This document shows, one piece after another, positions 26,093-37,423 of a stretch of 64,000 nucleotides of DNA. A model generated the notes under the pieces. It did no database searches, was not told where the DNA came from, and saw nothing but the letters and a program-made list of their open reading frames with translations. This DNA comes from Phlyctochytrium arcticum (Eukaryota; Chytridiomycota; Chytridiomycetes; Chytridiales; Chytridiaceae), in contig JAHLKI010000037.1 in assembly GCA_025602905.1 (NCBI GenBank), positions 177,430-241,429 on the forward strand, written 5' to 3'. The translations under genes were made by a program, and so were the position numbers. Every line of letters begins with the position of its first letter. The stretch's first letter is position 1.

Positions 26093-26411
26093 AAAGCAAC
26101 TGCGGGGTCCGGAGTCCGGCGTTGATAGTCTAGCGAGTATTATGGATAGTTTGCGACCGACGTTGTGGAGGCAATAGAATAGTGATGGTATTTAATTCTT
26201 TTCAAACTAAGAAACATATGTCTTTCCCCTCCTGAATTTTTCCTTCTCATACTATTTTCTTGCCATCAGGAGGGTCGGCCAAATTTGTCCACAAAAAACC
26301 CGGGTCTGTATTATACTGCATGACAATAATGTATGACAATTTCTTTTAAAAAAAAACTACAACATCCCCCAGTTGAACACGAAGCCAAACAGCGTTGGTA
26401 AAGGACCCTCT

Positions 26412-28198
26412 TCATCTCGTGAAGCACAGACATTTCGGAAATCTTTTGGTTGTCGGCAAGATAGAACGCCTGATGGGATGGAATTGGCCATCCTCGTCGA
26501 ATCGGTACATCACTCGATTGGGACTGAAGTCCCGAGCCTGACTTTGCAGGAACTGATGCCAAGCCAATATCCCTTTGACCTCGTACGGGCTCACCGCAGA
26601 TTTTGTGAATCTCAAAAGCAGAGTAGCGCTTTTCATAACTCGCCGCTGGCCGTCCGCCCCGTTGCACATCACTCCGAATTCCCACTGTTTTGGCATTTGT
26701 ACGGATGTGGTAGACACGCCGATCTTCGGCAGCTAGTCCTCGGCCCCCGCTGATTCGGGTTGACAATGAGGATGCAGCTTGCGCGTACACTTGCGCCTCT
26801 GAATCCGCAAAGGTTTTCCCTTGCTTTACTTCGAGAACCAGGAGCGCTGTATCACTCGAAAGAAACCCAGAACTTGCCGTGTGTCCCACGACGAAGTTGA
26901 CTGCGCCCTGGTATTTGGTCCTGCGCATGTACTGGTGTCCATGGTCGTTTTCTGCCTCTATTTCCGTTATGGCAAATTCTTCATCTATCTTCATGGGATT
27001 TTCGCCCATTTCTATCGTATTGATAGCCTCTTGCATAAAGAGGGATACGATAAAACGCCGCGACATCTCCAGCCCGATGAGACCGGCCCCAACGACCAAG
27101 CTACGCAAGTTGTACTTGTCGTCAACCCAGTGTGCTGTGATACCCAAGATGGCGCGGGAGTTTGGGGATGTCTAAGTATCGCTGGTGATACTGATATGTG
27201 AGTCGAACGCGGATAGAGATCAATGACACCATTACGAACGGCGTCCGGGCCAACCATCAATTGCCGTCAGGATTGCAGAGGGTCAAGAGGTCGACGAGGG
27301 CGGGGTACGCTGCAAACTAGTATGGAAGACAGTGGACCAACCGCTTGGTGTGGTGCTTGGCGTATATATTCAGAAGCCATGAAATGAGCAGAATGTTCTT
27401 GGGAGGAACAATCACTTTTGGATCCAGTTGCAAGGGCAACTTGCGGTCAACAATCTTGAAATCTCGCCGGACCTTGAATATGTCTTTGATGTGGGGGAAG
27501 GAAATTTCTTCGTCGGGTTCCCCTTCCCGACGTCCGCGGATGCTGTGCGTAGTTCCAGGCTCAAACGTGCGGCGTGAAAATCCGCTGGAACCCACGCTGA
27601 ACGCGCCTTCGAGCTGGTCCTCCCCCTCAAGGAGGAAGATATCGACCAGCTTTTCTTTCGCCAGTAAATCCTTGAGGATGATTTTGCCATCAAATGAATC
27701 TGCAAATATTTTTCGGGTTGCCTTTCGGACGCTTAAATCGAAGTACACTACACCCGTATACAACAATGGCTGTACACCAGCGTCTGGGCGACAGGAAGTG
27801 TGGATGGTGATGAATAGGCCCAAGTGGAAGTTTGAAGAAAACCAAATCATCAGCAAAGGCGCAATGAATCATTCACCCGAATCATATCCTTACCAATGGT
27901 TGGCAGCAGAACTCTGGGATCGACCACAATCTCAACCGGGCACTCCTCTGTGTTCGGTAGTTTGGTCAATTGGAAGCTCGCATTTAAATACTTGCAGGGA
28001 TTCTGCGGGTCATAGTCCGAGTTTAGGGTCTCTTCGTAGACAAGAAGGTGCCATGGGTCAAATTTCCCAAAATCGTGGACAGTCTTGAACTCGATCAAGA
28101 TAGTGCAAAACACATCTAATGTCGGCAGTGGTACGGATGGAGCCCGTGACAGGTATATTGTTCTTGGTTTTGCGTAAATTGTACCAGATTTCGGTCAT
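26412..28198 (-). pseudogene. Crinkler-family gene with nuclease domain, frame-broken (CRN4)
   Basis: It starts at ATG 28198 (MTEIWYNLRKTKNN). The header loses frame near 28100, and its remainder (FDPWHLLVYEETL, VEIVVDPRVLLPTI) is in another frame. The header-body intron 27784..27893 (110 bp, phase 1, donor GTAAGGA, acceptor CCCAG) is preserved and gives TI/D/AGVQPLL. The middle domain differs from CRN3 (KLVDIFLLEGEDQLEGAFSV). About 160 bp of unrelated sequence separate it from the nuclease part (MSRRFIVSLFMQEAINTIEM, SDTALLVLEVKQGKTFADSE). A further +1 shift follows RTNAK, where CRN3 continues QWEFGVM. The core residues D..LEVK are still present. This looks like a recombined and decaying copy. 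Confidence 0.65.
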
Positions 28199-28459
28199 GG
28201 TTAAACGTTGCTGGATGCGAGACATGTGTCCATGCTCGTCTTTTGCCTCTTTTCGGTTATAGCAGACAAGCTCTCTAGTGAATCAATCGTCGCACGCTTC
28301 AGAAAATACTCTCCGTCCTCCACCGGAGAACCTCCATCGATAATGCGGCCAGATAACATGTTTCCATCATCTGCTTGTTCCAACGACCCGCACGGCGAAT
28401 TTGAGCGTCCGATGCCACTTCAAATTCCTCATCTATCTTCATAGATTTTTCGCCCATTT

Positions 28460-29400
28460 CTATTGCGTCCATGCTCGTGCAGGAAGAGGGATATCAATAA
28501 AACGCCGCGACATCTGCAGCCGCCTGGTATGGTGTTGGCAGTATAGGTCTGCATAGTGAGAAATCATCCGCACTGATTCGTCCGTTACGGTCGGAGTGGA
28601 TCCCATGTGAAAGGGCAATGGGTCGCCTTCAACAACTTTGAAGTTTTTGTGAAGATCGTGTATGCTTTTGATTTTCGAGAAGGATACTTCCTCATCGGGC
28701 TCGTCAATGCTTCGTCCTCGTATTTTGTATGCTTTGTCCGGCGTCCATGCTCCAATGGAGTATCCCTGGTCGTCCCAATCAATTGTGACATCGCTGTTGT
28801 CCACAACAAGACAGATGTCCTCGACTTGTTCCTGTCTCATTAAAGATTTGAAATTGATTTTCTGATTGTACGTGTATGTCTTTAGGGTTTTGCTTACTGC
28901 CTTTCCACCCTTTCTGGTGAGCAGTTCCAATTTTACAATATCCGTGGGGAGTGGCTCTACACAAGCGTCAGGGCGACAGGAAGTGTGAGTGGTGGTGATG
29001 AATGAGCCCAAGTGGAAGCGGGAAGAAAACCAAATCATCAACAAAGGCGCAATGAATCATTCACCCGAATCATATCCCTACCACTGGTTGGCAGCAGAAC
29101 TTTGGGATGGACCACAATCTCAACCGGGCACTCCTCTGCGATCGGTAGTTTGGCCAATTGGTAGCGGGCATTTAAATACTTGCTGGAATTCTGTGGGTCA
29201 TTCTCCGAGTTTAGGGTCTCTTCGTTGACATAGACGAGGAGGTACCATGGGTCAAATTCCCCAAAATCGCGGACAGTCTTGAACTTGATCAAGACATTTT
29301 GCAAGTGCGAAATTCATCTAATGTCGGCAGTGGTACGGAGGGAGCCCGTGAGAGGTATCTCGTTCTTCGTTTTGCGTAAATTAATCCAGCCTTCCGCTAC
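28460..29400 (-). pseudogene. Crinkler-family fragment lacking start codon and nuclease (CRN5)
   Basis: The 5' part aligns with CRN4 (LRKTKNEIPLTGSLRTTADI) but has no ATG at the expected place and has a TGA after ADIR. The header continues FDPWYLLVYVNEETL and VEIVVHPKVLLPTS. The donor is GTAGGG, and the acceptor position reads CCTG, so the AG is lost. The middle domain is nearly the same as in CRN3 (KINFKSLMRQEQVEDICLVV, SVRMISHYADLYCQHHTRRL). Just after MSRRFI the sequence ends in RAWTQ and no nuclease follows; the adjoining DNA near 28380-28450 is a jumble of header-distal fragments. Confidence 0.65.
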
Positions 29401-29589
29401 ACTCTCTCACACCCGCCTCGTAGTAGACGGGTGTCTGCGTTCTCTTTGAGACGTCGCAATCGTTCTTGTATTGTTGTGGAGGTCATGGGTGTGCCGCTAG
29501 TGCTGCTCGGCTGAAGAGCGTCGAGAGGTGGCATCCCATGCCAGCGATTTGCGGAAAGACGTGAGGGGATTTTTGCCCATGGGTATGGC

Positions 29590-30445
29590 GTCAATTGGCA
29601 AATGCATGAATAGTCCAGCGATGAAGCGCCGCGATGCCTCTAGCCGCTTGGTGTGGTGTTGGGCGTAATTGTTTAGGAGCTGAGAAACGAAAAGAATGTT
29701 TTTGACGGTACAATAATTTTGGATCCAATTGCAAAAGCAATTCATTGTCGACAATTTTGGGATCATCCCTGACTTGAAATTCAAACTCTCCGGTGGTGGC
29801 ACGATTCAGAACGTACGCTCCACCTTCCACACTAAATACTGCGTTCGATCGTAGAACCTCCCGCGGTCGGACTGACAATTGACACACGCTTCCATCGTCT
29901 TTGGCCTACGTACAATCGGGGGCTTGACGTTCGGCCGTACGTTATGAATGCACATGAGGCGGACGCCAGAATTCCGTTGAATGCTTTCAGATATTGCGAT
30001 CCAAGCACCACTGTTTGGTGAATTTTATACGTTTGGCATCCGTACAACCAACTCGGATTTCAGTCTGGTGCTGTCGTAGATACGCGATGTCAGTGCTGTT
30101 GGCTGTCGCTGTTGGGCTTTTTGCAAAGCTCAGAATTTGTCTAGGCCAGACTACATACTGAATACGGTGTAGTTTGTTTCTGTGGGCGTAGACGAGAAGG
30201 TCATCTTGAGGCGGGATCTCGGCAGGAACTGGAGGGAACGCGAGGACGCGACGCGACTGACCTCGACTGACAGGCGACAGATTTAACAATACTGTGCCGT
30301 TGACGCCCGGCACAGCCATCGGACAGCGGTGGAGCAATTTAGATATGAGCGATTTGGCGAAAAGGCAGCAGAAATTTAACAAACATTTTGTCTTCGCAAC
30401 AGTGCGCTGGCTGTCGAGCGGAACCTTGGGGATATCTTCAACCAT
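29590..30445 (-). pseudogene. Degenerate Crinkler-like fragments (CRN6)
   Basis: The segment at 29591-29887 includes RDDPKIVDNELLLQLDPKLL, parallel to CRN4 FKIVDRKLPLQLDPKVIVPP, and then SAPKQLRPTPHQAARGIAAL out of frame. Upstream, 29987-30445 contains DDLLVYAHRNKLHRIQYVVW, which looks like a header (compare PWHLLVYVNEETL). Several frame changes are needed to join these pieces. The assignment rests on this weak similarity and on the cluster context. Confidence 0.45.
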
Positions 30446-30759
30446 TCGGATTCAACCATTCGGAGGTGTCGTTATCAGCTTGGGATCTGTAATTTATCTG
30501 TTGGAGACGCTGCGGCTCAAACGAGGAGGACTGGTGCCAAAACTTGAAGAGGCAGGGCAACCCAGCGACAGCACTTATATAGGGACAATAGGATAGGCTC
30601 ATAGGACGTATATTTAGTGTAGACTACTACATAGACCTCATCACAAACTGGACAATCAGCTCATATCAGGCACGCAAGCGGGCCGAACCCACCGTACCGT
30701 TGAGGAAAACTTGGACAAGGTTACCGGTGCGACCCTCGCAGCAGAAAGCCAACGATACG

Positions 30760-32449
30760 ATGGGTAGCCGCTCAAGATATGGGGGGAGAATACGGGAGGG
30801 TAGCAAGTCTTGGGACATGGGACAGGTCGGCCGGCTTATATTCAGTGCCGTGTTCTTGGGTTTGATTCCTTCATCAAGCTGTCAAAACGACTCTGGGAAT
30901 GGCCATCCTCTCAACGAGCATGTCAGTTTGGGTATGTTGACTTTTACCGTTACATGCGGCTTCCTGTTCTAATCAATGCCATGCAGGTTTCCTTGGCGTT
31001 TTGCCCTTATGGATTTTTATCATCCTGGCCATTGTTCTTGCCTTTCTTATATCTGGATTTGCATTTCTCCTTTGGCGCCGCTACCGGGGCAATCGAGTTG
31101 ACCCGGAAATCGCTCGGACACGCTTTCGAGAAACAGGCAACTGGAAAACTCGATTCAGTTCAGCGTTTGGGAATGACTCCAGACAACCATATGGGGAAGG
31201 AACCATGTTGGGTGATGGCTATCCTCATAAACAACAGTCATCCAAAACGTTTGGCAGCCAAGAAACGTTAGTCGACTTAAGTCGGGACGACTACCCTCTT
31301 GTGCATGGCAGTGCTCCATTAGGCCGAAAAAGTATGGACCCTTCAACGCATGCTACATCGCAGTTTGAAGCAGAGTCAATTCCATTACCAACAATAGCAG
31401 CGCGAGCAGCATTTCGGTCAAAGCGCGTACCATCCCAGCCGTCCAGTGCCAACACCCTTCCCAACCATACTCGACAAGACTCTAGCGAGTCATTAACCGA
31501 TACTGGCGAGACGAGCATTCTTTCACGACTCAACATTGGTATGCAGGGAGGTCTGGGATCGGGCTTTACCAATGTGCCGTTGGCTTCCGTCATCAACATC
31601 GAAGAACCGGTTTTCTCGCCTTCCGAAAGAGCAGCGGTTGATTTGGCACGGTCAGGAACCGTCCGGTCTACTACCTCATATAAAAGCAAGTTCAGCACCG
31701 GACGGAGAGCGCAGGCTGGCCTGATGGTAGATTCGAGCGCACCATCGTCTCCTACTTCGGAAAAGTCTCTATCCTTTGACACACCCTATCAGCCATCGCC
31801 TATCGTACCGGAAACATTTCTGCGGGCGGAGGGCACAGAAGAGTCTACTAGCTCGCGGACACGCTCACGCTCTCGGCGCCGGGAAGGAGAGCGTCGATCA
31901 CAGTCAAGGCCGCGGGAGCAGGAAGTATCATCCACTCTGTCCAGATCAAACAAACACCGGGAGGAAGATCCTCCATCACGACGAGGAACACGCACGCGCG
32001 ACGCGGCAGATGCCCCACGTTCTCGATCTCGCGCTCCGTCATCCCGTCGGCGACCAACACCTTCCCCATCATCCGATGATGACAGTGATGCCCACCGACC
32101 CCTGGCAGACTCTCTCCCAGCAAAACCTCGAAGCAGATCGAAATCTCGCGGGAGAACTCCTCGACCGGTGGGCGCAGATTCACTGCCTTTGGAGGACCGT
32201 CCAAGTCGGCGCAGCACCTCCAGCAAACCAAAAAGATCGAGCAAGTCTTCTCGCTCTCAATCACGACGTCCCTCCGCGTCACATTCATCCTCATCACCCA
32301 CGAATCAAACCTCTTATGGCGTTCTCACTATTGGGGACAACGAGCCATTGGCCACTGTAGCACTCCAGGCGATGCAGCACAATCTAGGCAGTCCTGCTGC
32401 CGGCAGGTCACGGCAGCCATCATCATCTCGGTCTAGACGACACGAGTAA
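30760..32449 (+). CDS. Single-pass membrane protein with long Ser/Arg-rich tail, unrecognised
   Basis: The model is join(30760..30931,30987..32449), 544 aa. The 55-bp intron is phase 1 (SLG/FLGVLPLW). The N-terminus has a likely signal peptide (LIFSAVFLGLIPSSSCQ). A very short extracellular segment and one strong transmembrane helix (LWIFIILAIVLAFLISGFAF) follow, ending in a WRRYRG stop-transfer. The remaining roughly 450 residues are cytoplasmic and low-complexity. From about residue 350 they are dominated by RS, SR and RRP runs (SRTRSRSRRREGERRSQS), as in phosphorylated or RNA-binding RS tails. No enzyme domain is seen. The ATG at 30760 is the first giving the signal peptide. Function unknown; a membrane-anchored scaffold or wall-sensor-like protein is conceivable. 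Confidence 0.75.
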
Positions 32450-32950
32450 CCGTAACGACTGTATCTAATTATTTCCTGTGCATTCTATTTTATATACTTT
32501 TAATTAATCGGTCCTGGTAATTCCATTTTGCTTTGTCGCTACTGCACACATTCACACATCACTATTGTCACGTCGCAAGTCTGGTCAAGTCGCAAATCTC
32601 CTCATCGCGATTAAGTAAAATTCACGTGACTGTCGGAGTGTGGAAATTTGAGAAATGGGTAAGCTCGACCCGTTCTTTTTCCGAAATCACTGGGGACTTG
32701 CTTTCTGCCTGTGCCCGCATACGCTTCTTAGTACTTCTGCCTTCTGAGCGGGTGTACCCACAACGCTCTTACCTACGTCCCGGACGTGTGATTTGGTCTG
32801 TCAAGGCGATCATCCCGATAGCTGCGTTGGATAGCTTGAACCCCCGCGCGAGCGGAACGTACCAACAACTTTAAGTGTCTACAAAGATACATACGAAGCG
32901 AGCACTTGCGGCCAAATACGTAGCGTAGACCGCCTTGGTCTTTCGCCAGG
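32450..32950. other. Intergenic region before CFAP20
   Basis: About 500 bp. A 113-codon plus frame (32533-32874) has no features and is probably chance. The CFAP20 promoter should lie at the right end. Confidence 0.4.
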
Positions 32951-33666
32951 ATGTTCCGTAATACGTTCCAGGTAATTTCCCCCCTGTTCCTGCCACATTA
33001 ATTCATCTCTCTGATCATGATATGTGCCCTTTCCCCAAATTCCAGTCTGGATTTCTTTCCATTCTCTACTCTATTGGCTCCAAGCCCCTTCAAATCTGGG
33101 ACAAAAAAGTCCGCAATGGTCACATCAAGCGCATCACGGATAATGACATTCAGTCATCAGTCCTAGAAATCATTGGCACCAATGTCTCTACCAACTTTAT
33201 CACTTGCCCGGCCCAGCAAAGCCGCACCTTGGGAATCAAGCTGCCTTTCCTGGTCATGATTATCAAGAACTTGAAAAAATACTTTACATTCGAGGTACAA
33301 GTACTTGACGATAAAAATGTCCGACGACGATTCAGGGCGAGTAATTATCAGGTAAGCCTAACGCTACATGGACACCTGCCCAATTCTGATGACTAATTAT
33401 ATAATTCTTTACAATAGTCCACCACTCGTGTGAAGCCTTTCATCTGCACGATGCCTATGCGATTGGATGACGGATGGAATCAGATTCAATTCAACTTGTC
33501 TGACTTTACCCGTCGTGCCTACGGCACAAACTACATTGAGACCCTACGCGTGCAGATCCATGCCAACTGTCGAATCCGCCGCATTTACTTTTCCGATCGG
33601 TTGTACTCTGAGGAGGAATTGCCCCCAGAGTTCAAGCTCTTCTTGCCCATCCAGAAGCAAGCCTAG
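32951..33666 (+). CDS. CFAP20: Cilia- and flagella-associated protein 20 (BUG22)
   Basis: The model is join(32951..32971,33046..33351,33418..33666), 576 nt with stop, 191 aa. It starts [25 protein letters not shown] and continues [60 protein letters not shown] and [20 protein letters not shown]. This is an almost textbook CFAP20 (family length about 190 aa), an axonemal doublet inner-junction protein needed for normal flagellar beating. Introns are 74 and 66 bp with GT..AG ends. The tiny first exon is supported by the conserved MFRNTFQSGF start. Confidence 0.97.
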
Positions 33667-33949
33667 ATGGTGGTAGGATTTCTTTGTAAAACAAAACTGG
33701 AAATAGTAAAAAGATGGATACCACATTGTGTATTTGGGTAAAACTGCTTGTAATAAAATAAAACGAAGATGATCACAAAAACTGCTATCCCCGCAACAAA
33801 GAGAGATATTATAGGCAGGTTCACAAGGATATATGTTAATTACTATGGGACGGGCGAGACATTGCTTTAATACATTTAATATGTTGTTCTACGACCGAGA
33901 AAAAAGTGCAAAATTATTCTTTTGTCCGTCTTCTCCTCAAGTCTTTTTC

Positions 33950-34787
33950 TCACACATACTGGTAATTTTGGTATCCATATTGAATCTTGTTTCGATTGAT
34001 TCGCCACGCTTCATTCATCAGTGATCCAGCAGCCTGTTCCCTGGCAGCAATCCGTCGAAACATGATTGCACTAAAGACCAGTCCGACACTTTCAATGACA
34101 CCAATGACCAGTCCAGCCGCACCAATAGTGCTGAACTTTCCTTGCAAACTGTCGCGTACAGCGTCTGCGCATCCAATCGGTTCAGTCAACTGCAACACTG
34201 TTGCACATTCATTGGGACTAGACGGTACGGGATAGTTGGTAACATTGCGGAATCCACAGCAGCCAAAGGTAATTTCCAGCTGCAAGATGGGCATGGTCGC
34301 ATTATTCTTGTGAGCACTCTCCCAGGCCTCGCCTAGAGCTTGCTCAACCGTGTTGCGCTTCGCGTAAGCGGCAATCCCGACAGAAATCTCCAGTACAACC
34401 AGAATGATCAATAGGGCGAAATACGTTTTGAGGAGCATGCCCTTTTCGTTGGCGGCCCCGAAACATCCGAAAAAGGAAACGATGGTCACGATGATGCCAA
34501 TGATGATGGCGGCAATAGCGACCGTACTGCCAAGGTTGAGGAGTGAATTAGATCCTCCAGTGGTCGAAGTTAGGTATGCACCTCCGCCAATCAAGATAAT
34601 TCCTGCCAGCTAGATTATAAAAACAAATCATAAGTTGGAATGCTAGTCGTCAAACTTTAAAGGGGATTCGTACCATAGACAAAAAGTTGATCAAAAGGAG
34701 CAAATTCTTGACGACCATGAATCCGCTCAAGGCCATAAAACTTTCCTTGTTGAAGGAGAACGTCGACAGTCGGTTCAAGAATGGCAT
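33950..34787 (-). CDS. Tetraspanin
   Basis: The model is complement(join(33950..34609,34674..34787)), about 257 aa, from ATG 34787 in a good context (CCACCATGCC). Four transmembrane helices are visible: MVVKNLLLLINFLSM/LAGIIL, TVAIAAIIIGIIVTIVSFFG, TYFALLIILVVLEISVGIAA and GAAGLVIGVIESVGLVFSAI. The large extracellular loop has the hallmark CCG (TFGCCGFRNV) and further Cys (SPNEC, PIGC). The family organises membrane microdomains and partner proteins. The 64-bp intron falls inside TM1. It ends with TGA, which shows that TGA is a normal stop in this genome. Confidence 0.92.
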
Positions 34788-35110
34788 GGTGGAGGGATTA
34801 TTGATCTCAAGTAGATATGAGAACCACTGGGAAAACGGCGGGTACTGGAGCAACTGTTGAGACTTTTATTCCTTGCAGCCTTGAAATATATGGGTTGGCG
34901 TTGGGCATGATCCCCAAAATCTTACCTAACCCGTCCAAACAAATTTCTGGTAAGCGAATGTTCCACAATTCGGCTTTGCTTATATATATCCTGCTGTCCC
35001 ATAGCTAGATAAATATTTTATACAGGTGATACAGGAAATCGTACGAATATCGTAATGACAAAACAAGAAATGGATCGAATACAGAAACCAAAACGCGTCG
35101 CGTCCCACGC

Positions 35111-37022
35111 TCAAAGGATCACTTCGACCAGCATATTGAGTGCCATGACTGCCCCTAGTACCAAGGACAAGATACTAATGGCCGACATTTTTTCTCCGCT
35201 ACTGACAAAGGCAGACCCGGTAGGCTGTGTTCCTCCGCCTTTCCTAGTCTTGGACTCATCGGCCTTCAAGGGGTTTTCGACCACAGTTGCCAATCCGCTG
35301 AATCCACCCACGAGCTGGGGAAGTCCGGATGTGGGACTTTGGACGTAGCCTCGGACGCGGATTTGGTAGTCGTTGTTTAGCATCCAGTGATCAGGAACAA
35401 CAAAAGTGGCCGAGCGGACGTCATAGGGAAGCGTATTGTTCACGATGCCAGTGTAGAGCTTGTAGGTAACTAGGTGAGGGGATCCAATTAGCTGAGCGTT
35501 GGCACACGGAGGTATGCTAACAACGTACTTACCACTGCTCTTGTACAAATCAATGAGCCATCCATTCACAACCAAGTCTGAGTCAAACTTCCAAGTGACT
35601 GTGATATTGTCGCCGCGAGCCCATTTGGCAGGAGCAGTAACGATGGCGACTGCAATCCAGCTATCAGCATGCCTTTCAACATTAGAAGTCTAAACAGTTT
35701 GAAACATACCATCCTTTGCAGTAACTGTTCCATCTCCAATTTCGATGAGACCACTTAATCCACTGACGGGATCGATATTATCCGATGCCGTGGTGCCGAG
35801 TCGTAGCCCCCACACCCGTACAAAATAGATCCCACCTTCGAGATCACCCGGTACTTTAATGGTCAGAGAGGCGCCCTCGCCCGCATTGGCAACGGATCCC
35901 AGAGTCCGACCGAGCGAAATACTCTCCCCCAATAGCGTATCATACAACTCCACGGTCCAAGAATCAACTGTGGCAGGAGGATAGGGCTTGTATGTCCAAG
36001 ATATTGTCTGACTTGCATTGGCTATCCACTTTGGCTGAATCTGGATGCTAACGGCCGGGTCCATCATGGCTGGAACAGGGAAAATGGAGAATTCGGCCGA
36101 GTTGAGTACGGGGAGATTCACATCAAATGCCGCATTGACTGCATTTTTGGGAATAAGGGTAGATCCGGTAGGAAGAATGCGGAGATGGTACAACTGGGAT
36201 AGTCGCAATGATGCGGGGACGCGCCAAACCCAAGTATAGGTATTTTGAGATCCCGTCGTTGGCAGTCCGTCGGCAATTGTATAGTATTCCTTGCGGTCGG
36301 AACTGAGGATATCAATTCGGACGCTTTGAAAGGATTTAGATTTTGTTTCAATATTGTGATTTTTCATGTATTCACATACCTCGCCACCCCATCAAACGCG
36401 GTTCCAAGCGTGTAATTCAGCGTAGCTTGCCGTCCAGTAAAGAGCTGTGCAATACCTGAAACCGGCGACAGCCGAGGGTAGTTCCAAGTTCCGGCCGATG
36501 GATCAAGGATTGCAAAGTGTGAACTGTCGGGCACTTCATAGTGTTCAGTGCTGTTCTTGATGGGACCCCACACTTTAATGACAAACGATGGGCCGGTCCG
36601 CATGTTTTGAGCGATTTTGATGGGAATAGTGGCAACTACTCCGGGCCCGGCGGCAGTGTAGTTGGTGGCAAGGTAACCAATGTAGATACGCTCTCCCTAA
36701 AATAATAGTCAAACATTAGAGATGCGATCCGTTCGCCAAAGATCAGACAACTTGTGCCTACCTGATACATGTACAAATCAACATTGACATACTCTAGCTG
36801 GACCGAGCATAGATATTGAATGTTGTAACTGCCCCCTCGTGCAAATTCCTGAGCCGGCTGTGGGGCTATGATTCGGTCGACGTCGGGTATAGGTGCCCTT
36901 CGCGCACGTTGAACATCGGGGGCATTGGCTGAAGGTGATTGCAACGGATTATAATAATACAGGGTTGCAATCAGCGCTGTGAAGAGCAGGAACGACGTTC
37001 GAAATGTATTCAGGCCCAACAT
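35111..37022 (-). CDS. Secreted or anchored surface protein with repeated Kre9/Knh1-like domains
   Basis: A four-part minus-strand gene of about 600 aa. Exons lie near 36780-37022, 36370-36700, 35700-36330 and 35111-35650. It starts MLGLNTFRTSFLLFTALIAT, a signal anchor. Several Ig-like modules of the Ser/Thr-rich Kre9/Knh1 N-terminal type follow, with repeated signatures: GGSYNIQYLCSVQLEYVNVD, SVRIDILSSDRKEYYTIADG, QTISWTYKPYPPATVDSWTV, GIYFVRVWG and DNITVTWKFDSDLVVNGWLI. The C-terminus is hydrophobic (AISILSLVLGAVMALNMLVE), fitting a GPI signal or TM anchor. The family is fungal and linked to wall beta-glucan assembly or adhesion. Two ACGCGT boxes lie about 90-100 bp upstream. Confidence 0.75.
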
Positions 37023-37110
37023 TGTGGGCTAGGTCTTTTAGCTTATGGACGTTGAACACAACCTTGGGTTTCTGCCAGGTTTTTGTTGAGGCCGAGGCGT
37101 TTGGTAAGCG

Positions 37111-37125
37111 ACGCGTTGGACGCGT
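37111..37125. promoter_or_regulatory. Two MCB-like ACGCGT boxes upstream of the surface-protein gene
   Basis: ACGCGT occurs at 37111-37116 and 37120-37125, about 90-100 bp before the ATG at 37022. ACGCGT is the binding site of MBF/DSC1 (Mbp1-type factors), which drive G1/S genes in fungi. A cell-cycle role here is inferred from the motif and spacing only. Confidence 0.45.
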
Positions 37126-37423
37126 CGCAGCAAAACGCCGGGGCGCATCAACATCGTGAAGACTCAGGTCGATCCGTAGTTGATGAATACGCTGAGTATA
37201 TATGGCAGGTCAAAGTTTGGATGGGCCCCCGGGGTTTCCATATTGACCAGCGTTGATATCCGAATGCAGATAATGAGCAACTCAATGATGCACAACTTCC
37301 TATACATCGACGGGGGCATCGCTTTTCGACAGCAATTATCACCCAAACCTTATGTGTATATCCAGCAACAAATCTATTCATTACTGCTATATATACGCCT
37401 AAAGCTTCCCGACTTTGACCCCA

